The translations under genes and the position numbers were made by a program. Positions 51,815-62,489 of a DNA stretch of 64,000 bases are shown piece by piece (the stretch's first letter is position 1; each line of letters starts with the position of its first letter). The notes beneath the pieces are model-generated. The model was not told the DNA's origin and did not search any database. It worked only from the letters and a program-made list of their open reading frames with translations. This DNA comes from Fasciola hepatica. Taxonomy: Eukaryota > Platyhelminthes > Trematoda > Plagiorchiida > Fasciolidae. The DNA lies in assembly GCA_948099385.1 (NCBI GenBank), contig CANUEZ040000062.1, positions 1,178,001-1,242,000 of the forward strand. The letters are read 5' to 3'.

Positions 51815-51900
51815 AAGAGTCTCATTTTCCGACTGGTAGACCCAACTTCTCGAGTAATCACTGATGACCTATATTGTGGATCATCCAAGCATACTCACGT
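51815..51900 (+). CDS. Candidate exon 2 (contains LYCGSS)
   Basis: Acceptor tggtcatctcatcag, donor GTAAGT at 51901. 86 nt, phase 0 in, two bases out. Other frames carry stops. It reads F-R-L-V-D-P-T-S-R-V and D-D-L-Y-C-G-S-S, which resembles the D-x-x-Y-C-G segment of CUB domains. The following intron is only 56 nt. Confidence 0.42.
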
Positions 51901-51956
51901 GTAAGTATAACGAAGAAACCTGATGCAAGAACCAAAAATACTTTGTCGGATGGCAG

Positions 51957-52032
51957 TTTCGTTCGTAGAAAACGTCTTCATAGCAATTCTGTTTCCATGC
52001 GGACAATCCAGCAAATTCAATTTCTAAGGAGG
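51957..52032 (+). CDS. Candidate exon 3 (CUB-like end)
   Basis: Acceptor ctttgtcggatggcag, donor GTAAGC at 52033. 76 nt, one base in, phase 0 out. It reads V-R-R-K-R-L-H-S-N-S-V-S-M-R-T-I, basic and with an S-N-S-V pattern like the last CUB strands. The exit phase fits 53202 directly. Confidence 0.38.
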
Positions 52033-53201
52033 GTAAGCTACAGCCTGGACTCTACGGTTATCACGGATGCATCCAACATTGCTATAGCATCAAAGGTTAA
52101 TTATTTTTTCTACTAACCACCGGGAGGCTACGCACTGAGGCTGACTTTTGAAACTGTAGCCACATCGGTGTCACACTGGCAGTTTTCCGTCTGAAAGAAT
52201 TCCATTGGGTACGATTGCCTTATTTCTCGTCGACAACATGCAGATTCTTATGGGATCACTACGATGATAAACCAGTCTTTGGAGTAAGCTTGGCTTACAC
52301 TCTAGGTCTGTTTTCGATGCCATCGTCACGCGACAGATAAACGAACATTTAGCAGTCACTCAAAAAACGACATGTGAGTTCCCTTGCATACGTCAAAAGC
52401 CAAAGGATACCGAAAATTGGAAAGATACTGAGCACAGACAATGTTTGCTGTATCCCAGCTCAATTGTTTTAGTAAGGAAAATGATCGTTACTGAAAATCG
52501 ATATACTTCGTTATTTTTCCGTATATCTTTTGTAATACAAAATGATTTCACAACAACTGGACTACGTTGAACACCAGTCACCTGCAGTTGTTAAACAATT
52601 ATTGGATTTTCCAGGAGAGTTCGAGGTCGTATTAGATACGGTTTGATGGCTGCAAGTCTGCTCCGATGGGAGGATTAAGGGACCGTTGGACGAATTCTCA
52701 ACCTTTCCATGTGAATTCTACATACGTACAGTTCGCAGCTGCATGACTAACCTGTTTTTGACTGCCAGTCTATACTCTTATATCGCATTCTGGAGCGTCA
52801 CTTTCTCCGGTCGAATGAGGCTGTTAGGTCCTCAAGAACGATTGACTCTCATTGGCTCTACAATGTACTCCGAATAAATGTCTTACAATCTTGCCTTGAT
52901 TGACCATGGACCCGATCTCACTCAAGGAACTGAAGACAGCTTGCTGCGTGTTAGTTTTTTAAAACTGTGTAGAGAATATTTTGACTGCTTGATATGTTCA
53001 AAGTAATTTGGCAGGATCTGAACTCGAGTTGTGGTCGTGTACGTATTTCTCAAGTCTATGAAATGTTCCGAGTCACGTTGGATAACACAGACAACTTTGC
53101 AGCGCACGTCGACTATCATCAGAGACATTTTAATCTACAGTATGAAGTATTTATGCTTTTCAAGTAGATTATCATGTTTTTCTTTCATTTTATTGGAACA
53201 G

Positions 53202-53239
53202 AAAAATTCAGGCGCAACAAAAGATCCAGTAAAACAATT
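53202..53239 (+). CDS. Candidate exon 4 (38 nt)
   Basis: Very strong acceptor (tttttctttcattttattggaacag) and a GTGAGT donor at 53240; phase 0 in, two bases out. Encodes K-N-S-G-A-T-K-D-P-V-K-Q. The 1.17 kb intron before it may hide a further exon near 52165. Confidence 0.42.
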
Positions 53240-53306
53240 GTGAGTTCAAAGCAGCCCGTTTTGATCAAACCTGGGTACCGTTGTCTGTGTTCCTTTCTTG
53301 TTTCAG

Positions 53307-53352
53307 AGTGTACACATTTAGTTTAGCTGAGAACGTTGAGAAAGACATCTAG
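53307..53352 (+). CDS. Candidate terminal exon
   Basis: Acceptor tgttcctttcttgtttcag ends at 53306. One-base entry matches the previous exon; V-Y-T-F-S-L-A-E-N-V-E-K-D-I then TAG at 53350-53352. An AATAAA follows 69 nt later. Phase agreement over five exons plus stop and poly(A) signal is the strongest gene-structure evidence in the right part of the window after SOD. Confidence 0.42.
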
Positions 53353-53420
53353 TATATGACACACTGCTGTATCAGCTTCTGTTAATTTACCATTATCGTA
53401 GAAGATGGTGCAAAATACCT

Positions 53421-53426
53421 AATAAA
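53421..53426 (+). terminator. Poly(A) signal AATAAA
   Basis: Canonical hexamer 69 nt after the TAG of the terminal exon; a plausible 3' end for the 51595-53352 model. Confidence 0.4.
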
Positions 53427-54394
53427 TCAACGAGAAAAATCCAGTCATCAAAGAATGAGGTTACAACTGTAGGATCAATTTAAGCGGCAATTCAAACAAT
53501 ACAGTAACGAACAGAAGGAAATCTATTTGTGATCTATTTGAATGAGTATTAAAGACATGAATCAAAATTTTTAATGAATAGTTGCTCATCATTACAGACA
53601 GAGAGTCACGTACTCTCCAGCCGGCAGTACCTAAAGGAAAGGCTCCCAAGATACTACTACTGGTTCGAATAATAATGTAGAATTACGTCCCACTAAATTG
53701 ACAAGAAACAAGTACACATTTGGCGCAAGAGTGGTGTGGCAAACTTTGTTGAATTCGGTCCCACAGGCAGCTTTGAAAACATATCCATCGCGGATTTATC
53801 ATCTGATTTATTCTGGACCACCAGTTATTGCTTGTGGACCAGATCATACCAGACTGCCGTACACTTGATGCTGTCAAACTGTCATGATGGTGCTTTTGTT
53901 TTTTTCATTTGCTTTCAGCCAAATTGGTTGCGAAGATTGGGAGCAGAATTACTGCTCCGACACTTATTTAGCACTACTGGAGACTGAAAATATTTTCCCT
54001 GAGATCAACAAAGCTATATTTTAGCAAGACAAAATATAGTCCTACTGAATTAAAAACAAAAACTGAACTGCTTATTTTGATTTTGAATACCAGTTTTTGA
54101 TATCTGTGCACTTTTGCGTGCTCCTGTTGGCCCTAATCTGACATACGGATTCAGATATTGTTCACTAGACGATTTTCGTGTTCACGTTCCGGCTTCTATC
54201 GCTGTATTTGCTGAGCACGGATTGGAGCGTATTCCGCTGATTTAGAGCAATTCCTTTATCTGTGGGCCAATGAGAACGACCCTCAATTTTACACAGACTG
54301 AATATTCCGGGGGTAGGGGGAAGTTCTGTTTTAGATATATTGTTCTCATAGATCGTAAAATGGTAAGGCATTTTCGACTTACCCTACCAAACTA

Positions 54395-54500
54395 ATGAGT
54401 TTGGCCATCATTTTTCTTGTGATCAGTATATCCGTGTTCAAACAAGCGTCGGCCTCGACATCCGCAACACTTGGTCTGCCGGTGAAATTTGACCAAAAAG
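54395..54500 (+). CDS. Signal-peptide first exon of a CUB-like gene
   Basis: ATG at 54395 opens M-S-L-A-I-I-F-L-V-I-S-I-S-V-F-K-Q-A-S-A, a convincing signal peptide with an A-S-A cleavage site near residue 20. The exon leaves in phase 1 at a weak GTGATC donor (54501), fitting the two-base entry of 54819. Its position 1 kb after the poly(A) signal of the preceding model suggests head-to-tail genes. Confidence 0.42.
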
Positions 54501-54818
54501 GTGATCAATCTTTTAACTTGTCATGGCCATTATCATCATGTTGTAATTTAGTATGTGGAAGCATTTCAAATCCTGCTATTTCACATCATTTTCTTCTAAC
54601 ACTATATAGTTAGAAAGACACATATGTGTTGTGAAGCTAATGGTATTAGTTTACGTAATATCTTAATATATTTTCCATCCCAATGCAAGTATGATGGGGA
54701 CATTTTTTGGGAAAATGGCTGACAAAATTTGACACAGATCCAGATATCACAATAAATAAAATTATGGTGTCGGGGTGATTGAATAAAGGTGTTGAAAACT
54801 GTCTTTTTTCTTGGACAG

Positions 54819-54935
54819 GAAGAAAGGCCAATTCCTCTACAAATGGGAAATTAGTTGAATATGGTGGACTTCCCAGAGGATTTCAGACATCAGATATGAG
54901 GATTAGAATCTTGCCCAATCCTTTCCCTTTCATAG
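54819..54935 (+). CDS. CUB-like gene exon 2 (117 nt)
   Basis: Acceptor gtcttttttcttggacag, donor GTGTCA at 54936. Same length and phases as 1860-1976. It reads K-L-V-E-Y-G-G-L-P-R-G-F-Q and D-M-R-I-R-I-L-P-N-P-F-P-F-I with a junction Gly; alternating R-I-R-I resembles a beta strand. A phase-1 exit leads to 55139 (the 55036-55138 stretch has an acceptor but no phase-compatible exit). Confidence 0.42.
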
Positions 54936-55138
54936 GTGTCAGTTTTTTATTGCTCGCCCCTCATTCGGAAAACAATGGACTTTTGTTAAACTATTAGAAG
55001 CACAAGGGAGACAATTCACCTGTTTAGGGAAAAATTACCAGGTGGAATTTACTCCTATAAAAATATACCCGCGGTTATCGCGTGCGCAGATAAGATAATT
55101 CTGACTAATTCATCTGGTCACTTTATCACACGGTGTAG

Positions 55139-55292
55139 GGAATGCCTATGTGGAATATTCAAATCAACAATTTCCTGTGGACTCCAAAGAAATTATCCAA
55201 CTTCATACAGGAGGTTGCACTTTCGATCTGTATTCCGAACCTGTTACAGCAAAAGAAAGGAAAGATGGATCCGCAACAAGGAAATTGATTAT
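55139..55292 (+). CDS. CUB-like 154-nt exon, copy 3
   Basis: Acceptor tttatcacacggtgtag ends at 55138 and the donor GTAAGA starts at 55293; two-base entry, AT exit, no stop. The core reads H-T-G-G-C-T-F-D-L-Y-S-E-P, aligning without gaps to G-A-C-S-L-E-I-F-A-Y-P of 41678-41831. The next exon is uncertain; acceptors at about 55338 give an immediate stop, and one at 55369 opens a hydrophobic frame of unclear meaning. Confidence 0.45.
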
Positions 55293-57498
55293 GTAAGATG
55301 ATCTATATTTGAGCACATGCATTCGCACTCAGTATCAGAAGGTGACGTGGACAGATAAAAGAAGACGCAGGATTTTCATTTGTTATACAGCTCTGCGTTA
55401 TTCAACCCGAGTGTTTTTTTTTACTCTGTTCTATTTCATTCGAAAATCTTTATTTTATCAGTCTAGAAAGTGTATTCTTCTCTCAGCTGGCTTTCTGTCG
55501 TTCAAAGGTTTAATCAGTGCACCTTATCCCTAATGAATGTTTATTTTCTTGTCCGAAATTTCCTTATGAACACATTTAGATAAAGCAGATTGGTAAACAA
55601 GCTTGTCCGTAGTGGCTTTAAGGCATCTTGTAGTAATACAGTATATTACTACAAGTTAGGAAGTTGGACGAGTTACAAAAGTAAGTGTAAGTGACTGGAA
55701 CTACGGTTCACAAATATTGTGGTTTGAGCTTATTTCGAGACCGATGAACAATTGTTTCACATTTCTTTCAATTTTCATTTGGTTTCGGGAAACATTTTAA
55801 TTACAAAATGACCCAGGGTTGCTGCTCAGTACAGAGAGCTTGTTTCTCGTCACACATATAGGATTGTGTAGACGGATTCCAATCTCATCCGCTGGGGCCG
55901 GTTTGGAAAATGTCGAGGATGTTGATTACACACCCCTGCACGGGCCTGCATCAGACCAATAAAGTCACTCATTGGCGCGGTGGTTTTACCCAGTATTCTC
56001 ATTGACCACACGGTACGGATGGCTGAAAGTTTCCGTGAAATGTATAGGGTCCGGAGCTGGCAATCCAGGCCGACACAGTATCGCCTCTCGAAATGATGCA
56101 CAAATAGTTCGTATAAAATTTTACCTCAAGATTTACGAAACAAATAAAATTGGCACAGTGAAATAAACTGGTAAAATTATAGTGCATTTTTGGTACCTTT
56201 TCTTATAACTGACTGAATATGTACAATGTTGCAAGCAGTAGTTAATATACAAAAGCTTCAGTGACGTTTTTGCTGGCTAGGCTGAAGACACCCCACAAAA
56301 CTGGTCTGATGTGAGGAACGAGACAACTCGGCACATATGTCAATAGGCTACACTGAGCAACTCTCATTAATTATATGACCTACTCCCAAACAATGTGTTG
56401 ATTTTCTCATGACTTATACGGTTACTTTTTCGTTTGTTCCATAAACTACTGCGCGTTGGTTACAGAGTGATTTGATCCCCTTATCAGTGGTTTCAAATGC
56501 CTTCATCGTTCGTTAGCCAAGTTACATGTTTGGTCCCGTTTACAGTCGGATGAGGAACAGACAATTCAACTAACTAAGAAAGTCAGAAGCGGAATCAGTG
56601 AACCCAGATCATTCAGCCTGCATTATGGAATCTGAACTTTTAATTCACGTACATCTTCGGAACTGAATCACCGAGAATTCCGATATCAGAAACGGAAACA
56701 ACAGGGCAAAGCGAAGGAGGTAAAGTTTCTGAAACGGGATTTCAACCGCCGAAAGTCGAAAGTCAAGTTAGTAGAGGAGAAGCGGAAAAACAACCGTTTA
56801 CCTTTGGACACAAAGTTCTCTAGGAGACTTAAGGTCAGGACTAATGACAAACCTATAAATATAAAAAATCAACAACGCACATGCACTGAGGACGTCAACT
56901 CGACTAGTGATTAAAAGGTTACTGTCTAAACGTCAAGCTCAGTGATAAGAACATCCTGGCAACCAATAATCTTAGCTACAACCAACACAAATATTTAAAA
57001 CCTTTGAGACAAACTAGATAATTTAACTACCACAAGTCTTCACCACTAGGTGAACAACTGTTTGTCTTTAAACTAGGTTAAAGCGATCGCTTTTTTACTA
57101 GGGCTTGACTGAATCTGTTTGATTAAAAGGCTGCCAGAAAATATCCGAGTTTTAATTATCACACTCTGCGTGTCACAGTTCTCTACTATGTGTAGTCAGT
57201 CAGGCGGTCAGTCAGTTTGCCAAGCAAACATGTTCCTCCTTGATTCCTCGTTTGACTGTGTTGGATAACTAATGTTCAATATCCAAAATAATAAAAACTA
57301 CGAGATGCCTCATTTCGGTTTAACTAATCATTCGCTGTCATGCTCGTCTGTGTGTAAATTCACTGAGGGCAGATCAAACAGATCTCGGGCGCAATTAGCT
57401 CATGGTGAGAAAAATACAGGGGATATCAAATCAAAGTCACTGAGGCCGTAAAGTGAATTCACAAATAAATTTGCTGGATTACGGTTTTTGTTTCGAAG
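55293..57498. other. No supported gene
   Basis: Contains an open frame on the minus strand (55850-56101) without a recognisable domain, and AT-rich intron-like sequence. Confidence 0.35.
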
Positions 57499-57587
57499 AC
57501 GGGAGACTACCATTTACGAGGATAAAATATTTCACTGTAAACAAGCATCGGTACTACGTGATTAGAAAGAACCGCGATATATATTCC
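57499..57587 (+). CDS. Candidate exon (89 nt, same frame class as 51595-51683)
   Basis: Acceptor ttacggtttttgtttcgaag, donor GTGAGT at 57588; two-base entry, phase-0 exit and 89 nt, as at 51595-51683. It reads K-Y-F-T-V-N-K-H-R-Y-Y-V-I-R-K-N-R-D-I-Y. Residue similarity to 51595 is low, but Y-Y-V-I-R-K resembles F-Y-V-V-D-R of 46414 and F-F-V-V-K-Y of 58195. A phase-0 acceptor at 57739 (attattgatgcag) could start the next exon. Confidence 0.33.
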
Positions 57588-58194
57588 GTGAGTAATCTAG
57601 CGACCTGAGTGCATCCGGTGACCTGAGGGTATTGTTATTACCAGATGCCTATAATTTAGATAATATGACCCACCCAGTGGACGGCTGAAATGACGAGCGA
57701 AAGACAGTGTGTATAGTGTTACTTTTATTATTGATGCAGGAAAATCACAAGTTTGCTATTCATAGGAACTATGTTGAAGCATCCGTAGCAGCAGTTTTGT
57801 GAGACTGCGGTTGAAGATCCCACGTCGCCGAGTTCGGATCTTGCTAATGTGTGCAGAGTGATTATTGTGCAAAAGCTGGAAAATGGAAGTATGCTACAAA
57901 AACATATTTACTCGTAACTAACTCAGCACAACTGAATCCTGCCAATGCAATTATTCCTCCAGTACGAATCCCATGTTCAGATTTCACACTTAGAGAACAT
58001 GATCGGTTGGTGCACAACTAATTACACTGTTGTCTAGACCTTATTCTTGTTAGCTGATATTCCAGAAAAAATAACGTTTATTGGGCCATAGAAACCATAA
58101 ATGCCGAAGCAAACCAAGTCTACTTCGTAGTAATTATTTACAGTGGTACCTGTTACTGTCACGGTTGATTTCACCTTACACATCTCTTTTTCAG

Positions 58195-58260
58195 GACTTG
58201 CAGATAAAATGTGGAACGGGTTGCAAACAGACCGTCATTTCTTTGTTGTGAAATATCAGT
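58195..58260 (+). CDS. Candidate exon (MWNGL...HFFVVKYQ)
   Basis: Strong acceptor ttacacatctctttttcag, donor GTAATT at 58261. 66 nt, two bases in, phase 1 out. It reads D-K-M-W-N-G-L-Q-T-D-R-H-F-F-V-V-K-Y-Q. Phases link it to 59157. Confidence 0.35.
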
Positions 58261-59156
58261 GTAATTTCACAATGCTCATGTCTTGATATTGTTCCTTTTG
58301 CCAACATCAGAAAACCTAAAACATAGTTTCTTCGCACTATAGTCTGACTTTATTTTACATCTGAATTTCGATTCTTCGAAAAAAATTTGTACACAGAATA
58401 AACCATTTTTTGCATTTTCCATCAGTCTAATCCGAATATCCCGGCAACTGTTTGCCAGAACAGTTTCAGTTAAATAAACACTAGTAAAATATCGTTTCTA
58501 CGTGCAAGTGATGAACTGTCCTCAGCTCCATGTATCTGAAAAGTCCGCTAGGAATTGGTCACTTTTTGTGGAATGAATTTTCCGTTGCCAAAAGCAAATA
58601 CTCATGATCACATATTGTGAAAAACGAATACTTAACAGCGCAAAACAAAATAAATCAATCATCCTTGTGATGAGAAGTCGAAAAAAGGTAAAGCAAGTTT
58701 GGAGTAATTTCTTTTTGCAGGCAAAACTTAAATACAGGTTGGATTTTTTATTCTTCTGCTGCAACGAGGCATATATCATTACGTCAGTAAAATGGCTTGG
58801 TACAACTACCAAGTAAAGCGGATGACGTCTCAACACCGATAACAACATTGTGCCTGGTTGAAAATATAAGAAAAACATCTGAGCCCCATCGGAGTAGTGT
58901 AATGAGCAATACTTTGATGAATAATTTCGGACATTTTTGAATTGCTCACTACATAAAAACCATGAAATACTGTTACAGCGCGGACTGCAAGTTGAGATTA
59001 TCTGAGGCATTTCTGAAGATGAATCACTCGAAAAGAGTCACACTAATTCATTTGTCCACGATTACCTATTGTTTTGAAGTATTCTTGTTATATTTTCGAG
59101 TTCATTTTGGCCTAAAAATGGTTCTCCGTCACTGATTACTGTGTTATCAAATGCAG

Positions 59157-59192
59157 ATGACGTCGATTTCGAAGCATTCGAAAATATACTCA
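59157..59192 (+). CDS. Candidate 36-nt exon
   Basis: Acceptor gttatcaaatgcag, donor GTAAGT at 59193. Two bases in, phase 1 out; encodes D-V-D-F-E-A-F-E-N-I-L. A phase match exists both to 61713 and to an open frame starting near 59551. Confidence 0.33.
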
Positions 59193-59226
59193 GTAAGTAG
59201 TTCAAGCTCCCTGATTTTATATTTAC

Positions 59227-59228
<2 letters not shown>

Positions 59229-59266
<38 letters not shown>
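59229..59266. repeat. (AT)n microsatellite
   Basis: About 19 AT units just downstream of the 59193 donor. Confidence 0.95.
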
Positions 59267-59267
<1 letters not shown>

Positions 59268-59269
<2 letters not shown>

Positions 59270-60336
59270 TCAGTGTGAATGTTGTTAGCAAGTCCATTGC
59301 ATGACCAACATGACGGGCTTTATTACTAGATTTGAGAAGTTCTGAGTGATAATGGCAAAGCAAATGACCTAATGAGTGTGAAAGTAGTGTTTTCACTATT
59401 CTTTAGGTTAGTGAAACGTAAATACATCTTTTTTCGTAAACCCTCAAAGACTCAAGTTCTTTCAACCAAGAGGCCAACGGCTATCAACAAAAATATAGCT
59501 TTGGTTGATTTTTGTGTATGCTTTCTCACTGCATACAAGTAATTCAAAAGAAGTTATTATCTCAAAACCTGGTCCCAACTTACTAGTTATCTTAGATATT
59601 CAATTATATAATTCTGCGGTAATACTGTTACGCATGGAAACGAACCTGCTTATTAGACACCCACATGCCTCACACATGTACACAATGTGGTTATGTCTGT
59701 TAGCTTACCTGAGCAACGAAATAACTATTTTACGAGTCATGGATAATTGTATCCTTCTCATGAAAAGCTATGGCAATCTTTTGGCTACTGTCCTCCCGTC
59801 AGTAGTTCACACGAGAAGCGAAAAACTCGCAATTAATTTCACTCACTTCACACACATTTCACAGCTAAATCCAGGCTAGTACGTTGTTAGGAGCATCCCT
59901 GTTCTCTGGTTAGGGTGGAGGAACAAATCTACTGCTATTGAAAAGACTAATGAAAACATGTTTGTCTGTTCAACACTATCATCGACCAAACTATATCTAC
60001 CTTATGCAGAGTGGTTTTGGGTGTTCAAGTAATTATCATTCCTTCCTAAATGTTTCCGAACCGAATTCATTATATTGTTACGAAGGAATAATGCCTTTTT
60101 TACCAACGTGATTTTTCAGTTAACTTCCAGTAAAAACTGACCGGGTTTAGAGATTATTACGCCTAATCATTCGTTATTTGCATGTAACCATGGTAATCAT
60201 TGAAATGAATATAGGACTTTATGTTTTGTGTATTCCTAAAGAACACGCTGAAGCAAGGAACACACAAACAGAGAGTAATCATAAAGGTCGAAATGTGAAG
60301 AAACTCAACTTGGGGATTCGGATCTGCCAGAATGGG
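59268..60336. other. Long open frame of unclear status
   Basis: 59505-59879 is open for 124 codons. Read from an acceptor at 59550 it starts V-I-I-S-K-P-G-P-N-L-L-V-I-L and ends R-S-E-K-L-A-I-N-F-T-H-F, which resembles CUB edge strands, but the middle does not and there is no clear donor. Recorded as a possible exon, not called. The rest is featureless. Confidence 0.25.
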
Positions 60337-60407
60337 AGGGATGACGCAGTGGTACCACACACCTCTTCGAGGTGAAAGGGTCCTGGTTTAAGCCCCGGGT
60401 ATGGCGG
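60337..60407 (+). repeat. tRNA-like sequence, probable SINE head
   Basis: gacgcagtggtaccacac (A-box-like), a central stem cacctcttcgaggtg, and gtcctggtttaagcccc (B-box-like) are spaced as in a tRNA. The B box departs from GGTTCGA and the acceptor stem does not close, so a SINE head or tRNA pseudogene is more likely than a functional tRNA. Confidence 0.45.
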
Positions 60408-61646
60408 AGGATATACACCATTGACGAGCTCTCACAAGAGCAAAACTCGAGTGTGGTACTTTTGAGTGCAGGTTGGTCGGATGACCTTAGGTTTGTGCGT
60501 GAAATGTGTAGTCCAAGGAACAGTCAGCCGAAGAAATTTATCCCATCATTAGATAACGTCGTTCGAGATTCTCCTTGGTCTTGATTACAAGGAACCTGTC
60601 AAAACACAGGTCAGTCACCAATATCGAGATGCTCTCTCGTATATTAGATTCTTACTGTCAATCACTGAATATGAATGAAATACTAAAATACATTTTTATA
60701 GTAGATAAAACCCTGATCTATTATTGGTCTCAGGTATATGAGAGTGGGCAGTATACAGCTGACTTTTGAGTATTCAAAATCGAGTGACGCGTTCTGTGGC
60801 ACGTATCTGGTGGCCATCGTTTCGTGTGTTACAAAAGGTAGTCTTAGGTTATTCAGTTTGTCTTCATACTGGGGCACTATACACAGTCCTTGATTGATTC
60901 GGGTACTTTCACAAACAGCTTATTATTCGGACTGTTCATCAGAGATTTTTGTAGAAAGGTCGATATATGCCCAAATATAATGTAGCCCGTTGGACGTGCA
61001 TCTCTACAATTCAGGTGATAAACACATTTATCGAATTTATTCTTTCGGAAAACTATTGTTTAACCCTCCATTTCTTGTTTCACTTCAAGCTCCCACCGAG
61101 AATTTTATCCAAACAACAAAGCGAAGATTATGATTATAAGAATCAGTGTAGGATATCATTACAGAATTCATTTGTTTGGTCCGTGAATTGGGAATGCGTA
61201 GTAGACTTTATATTCACGTGTTGACCCAAAATACGCTTATCCATCGCTGATCCAGATTTATTCAATTCAAACACTCTAAATCTTGTTTTTTGTTCCACTA
61301 GACGGCTTTTTTAGGTTTGATTTCGTTTGAATGTGGAAGAACTAGCGCCTCTGTTTATGGGAAAGCTACACGCTACATTTGTTCTTGAAAACGCAGATAA
61401 TTCGGATTATGAAATCTCTGCAGTATTCACGCAGTTGACATCATTTCATGTTTTCCTACCGCTTCTTAAATGTGATTGCAAAACATACCTTGACATGATT
61501 TTTTGATGGAAATTTTTGATTTACCCTGAGAAAATGCCTCTCACTTTTCTCGGGCTGTCCGTTTTGACTGCAAAAGTTAATCTGCCTGTCAAAAATACTC
61601 TCTCTTCATGCACGTTTTCCTTGGCGATTGATCGTCCACTTGAAAC

Positions 61647-61648
<2 letters not shown>

Positions 61649-61689
<41 letters not shown>
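61649..61689. repeat. (AT)n microsatellite
   Basis: About 20 AT units. Immediately upstream (61578-61648) is an open piece reading S-S-C-T-F-S-L-A-I-D-R-P, which resembles the Cys core of the 154-nt exons and runs into the repeat. Confidence 0.95.
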
Positions 61690-61690
<1 letters not shown>

Positions 61691-61712
61691 AACAATGACA
61701 TTACCGCATTAG

Positions 61713-61805
61713 ATGACCAAAATTTACTCCGTGTATCGTATCCTTCCAGTGAAAATAACTGCACGTTATATATTTCTGATTCGTACATGAATGCTCCCAT
61801 TTTTG
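61713..61805 (+). CDS. CUB-like exon (RVSYPSSENNCTLYI)
   Basis: Acceptor acattaccgcattag, donor GTTAGG at 61806 (weak). 93 nt, two bases in, phase 1 out. It reads L-L-R-V-S-Y-P-S-S-E-N-N-C-T-L-Y-I, the S-x-x-Y-P plus N-C-x-x-x-I pattern that starts CUB domains. Phase and content lead into 62405. Confidence 0.42.
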
Positions 61806-61911
61806 GTTAGGAATCAGATAACTGGCGGTGGTGCAACAATCGCCACGAGGAACCGCAAACCTGGCGGTCCAGGTTTAGAATTACGCTGCTGACGGTCACT
61901 AAGCATAGTAA

Positions 61912-61915
<4 letters not shown>

Positions 61916-61960
<45 letters not shown>
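61916..61960. repeat. (AT)n microsatellite
   Basis: About 22 AT units in the putative intron between 61805 and 62405. Confidence 0.95.
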
Positions 61961-61961
<1 letters not shown>

Positions 61962-62404
61962 GGAAGTGACCTTTCCCAAATCTATACAGGTATCATCGAA
62001 ATTGATGCATACGGCTCCAGATAAGCACATTTTTTCTCGTGCACTATAGGATTATAGCAAATCCACATACATCTATACGCACTACAAGTGCAAATGGTGG
62101 CAAGATTGTACGGCAACAACCCTTGTGGTCTGCTTGATTGTGATAAAGGAATACCCTCATATTGCAGAAGAAACTATATTTTCGCTAATATCAGTCAGAA
62201 TGTGAGCCTCTGAGGGAAAATGGGGGGATCTTCTACATTGAAATATCGCAAACATTATTAAAGACACGACTTCCACACCTAATATCAAACATTTAGTCTG
62301 CCTCCATTTCTTGGGATTTTTACCAGTTTCAATGACTGAGAGTTCACCATGTTATCGATGAAACAATTTGGTATTTTATGATCCCTCACATGTTGTGACT
62401 TTAG

Positions 62405-62489
62405 CTGTCAGCTTTAACTTAGCCGTCTCACTACTGTCTGCTGAACCGGGAGGATTTTACGATTACGTTCAAGTATGCGATATTAGAGG
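62405..62489 (+). CDS. CUB-like exon (YDYVQVCD)
   Basis: Acceptor tcccacatgttgtgactttag region ends at 62404; the donor GTAGTG starts at 62490. 85 nt, two bases in, two out. It reads V-S-F-N-L-A-V-S-L-L and G-G-F-Y-D-Y-V-Q-V-C-D-I-R. Y-D-Y-V-x-V-x-D is the hallmark of the middle of CUB domains, and its distance from the Cys in 61713-61805 is right. Best single CUB signature in the window. A possible next exon starts at about 62683 (P-K-Y-I-L-S-R-S-E-L). Confidence 0.45.

Noticed and set aside
55036..55138. Open stretch between exons 54819 and 55139 (S-Y-K-N-I-P-A-V-I-A-C-A)
   Set aside because: Has an acceptor, but no donor that keeps the phase of the 154-nt exon; probably intron.
55850..56101. 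83-codon minus-strand frame considered as a LINE or Penelope piece
   Set aside because: No conserved motif could be matched.
60337..60407. Functional tRNA gene
   Set aside because: B box is off-consensus and the acceptor stem does not close.
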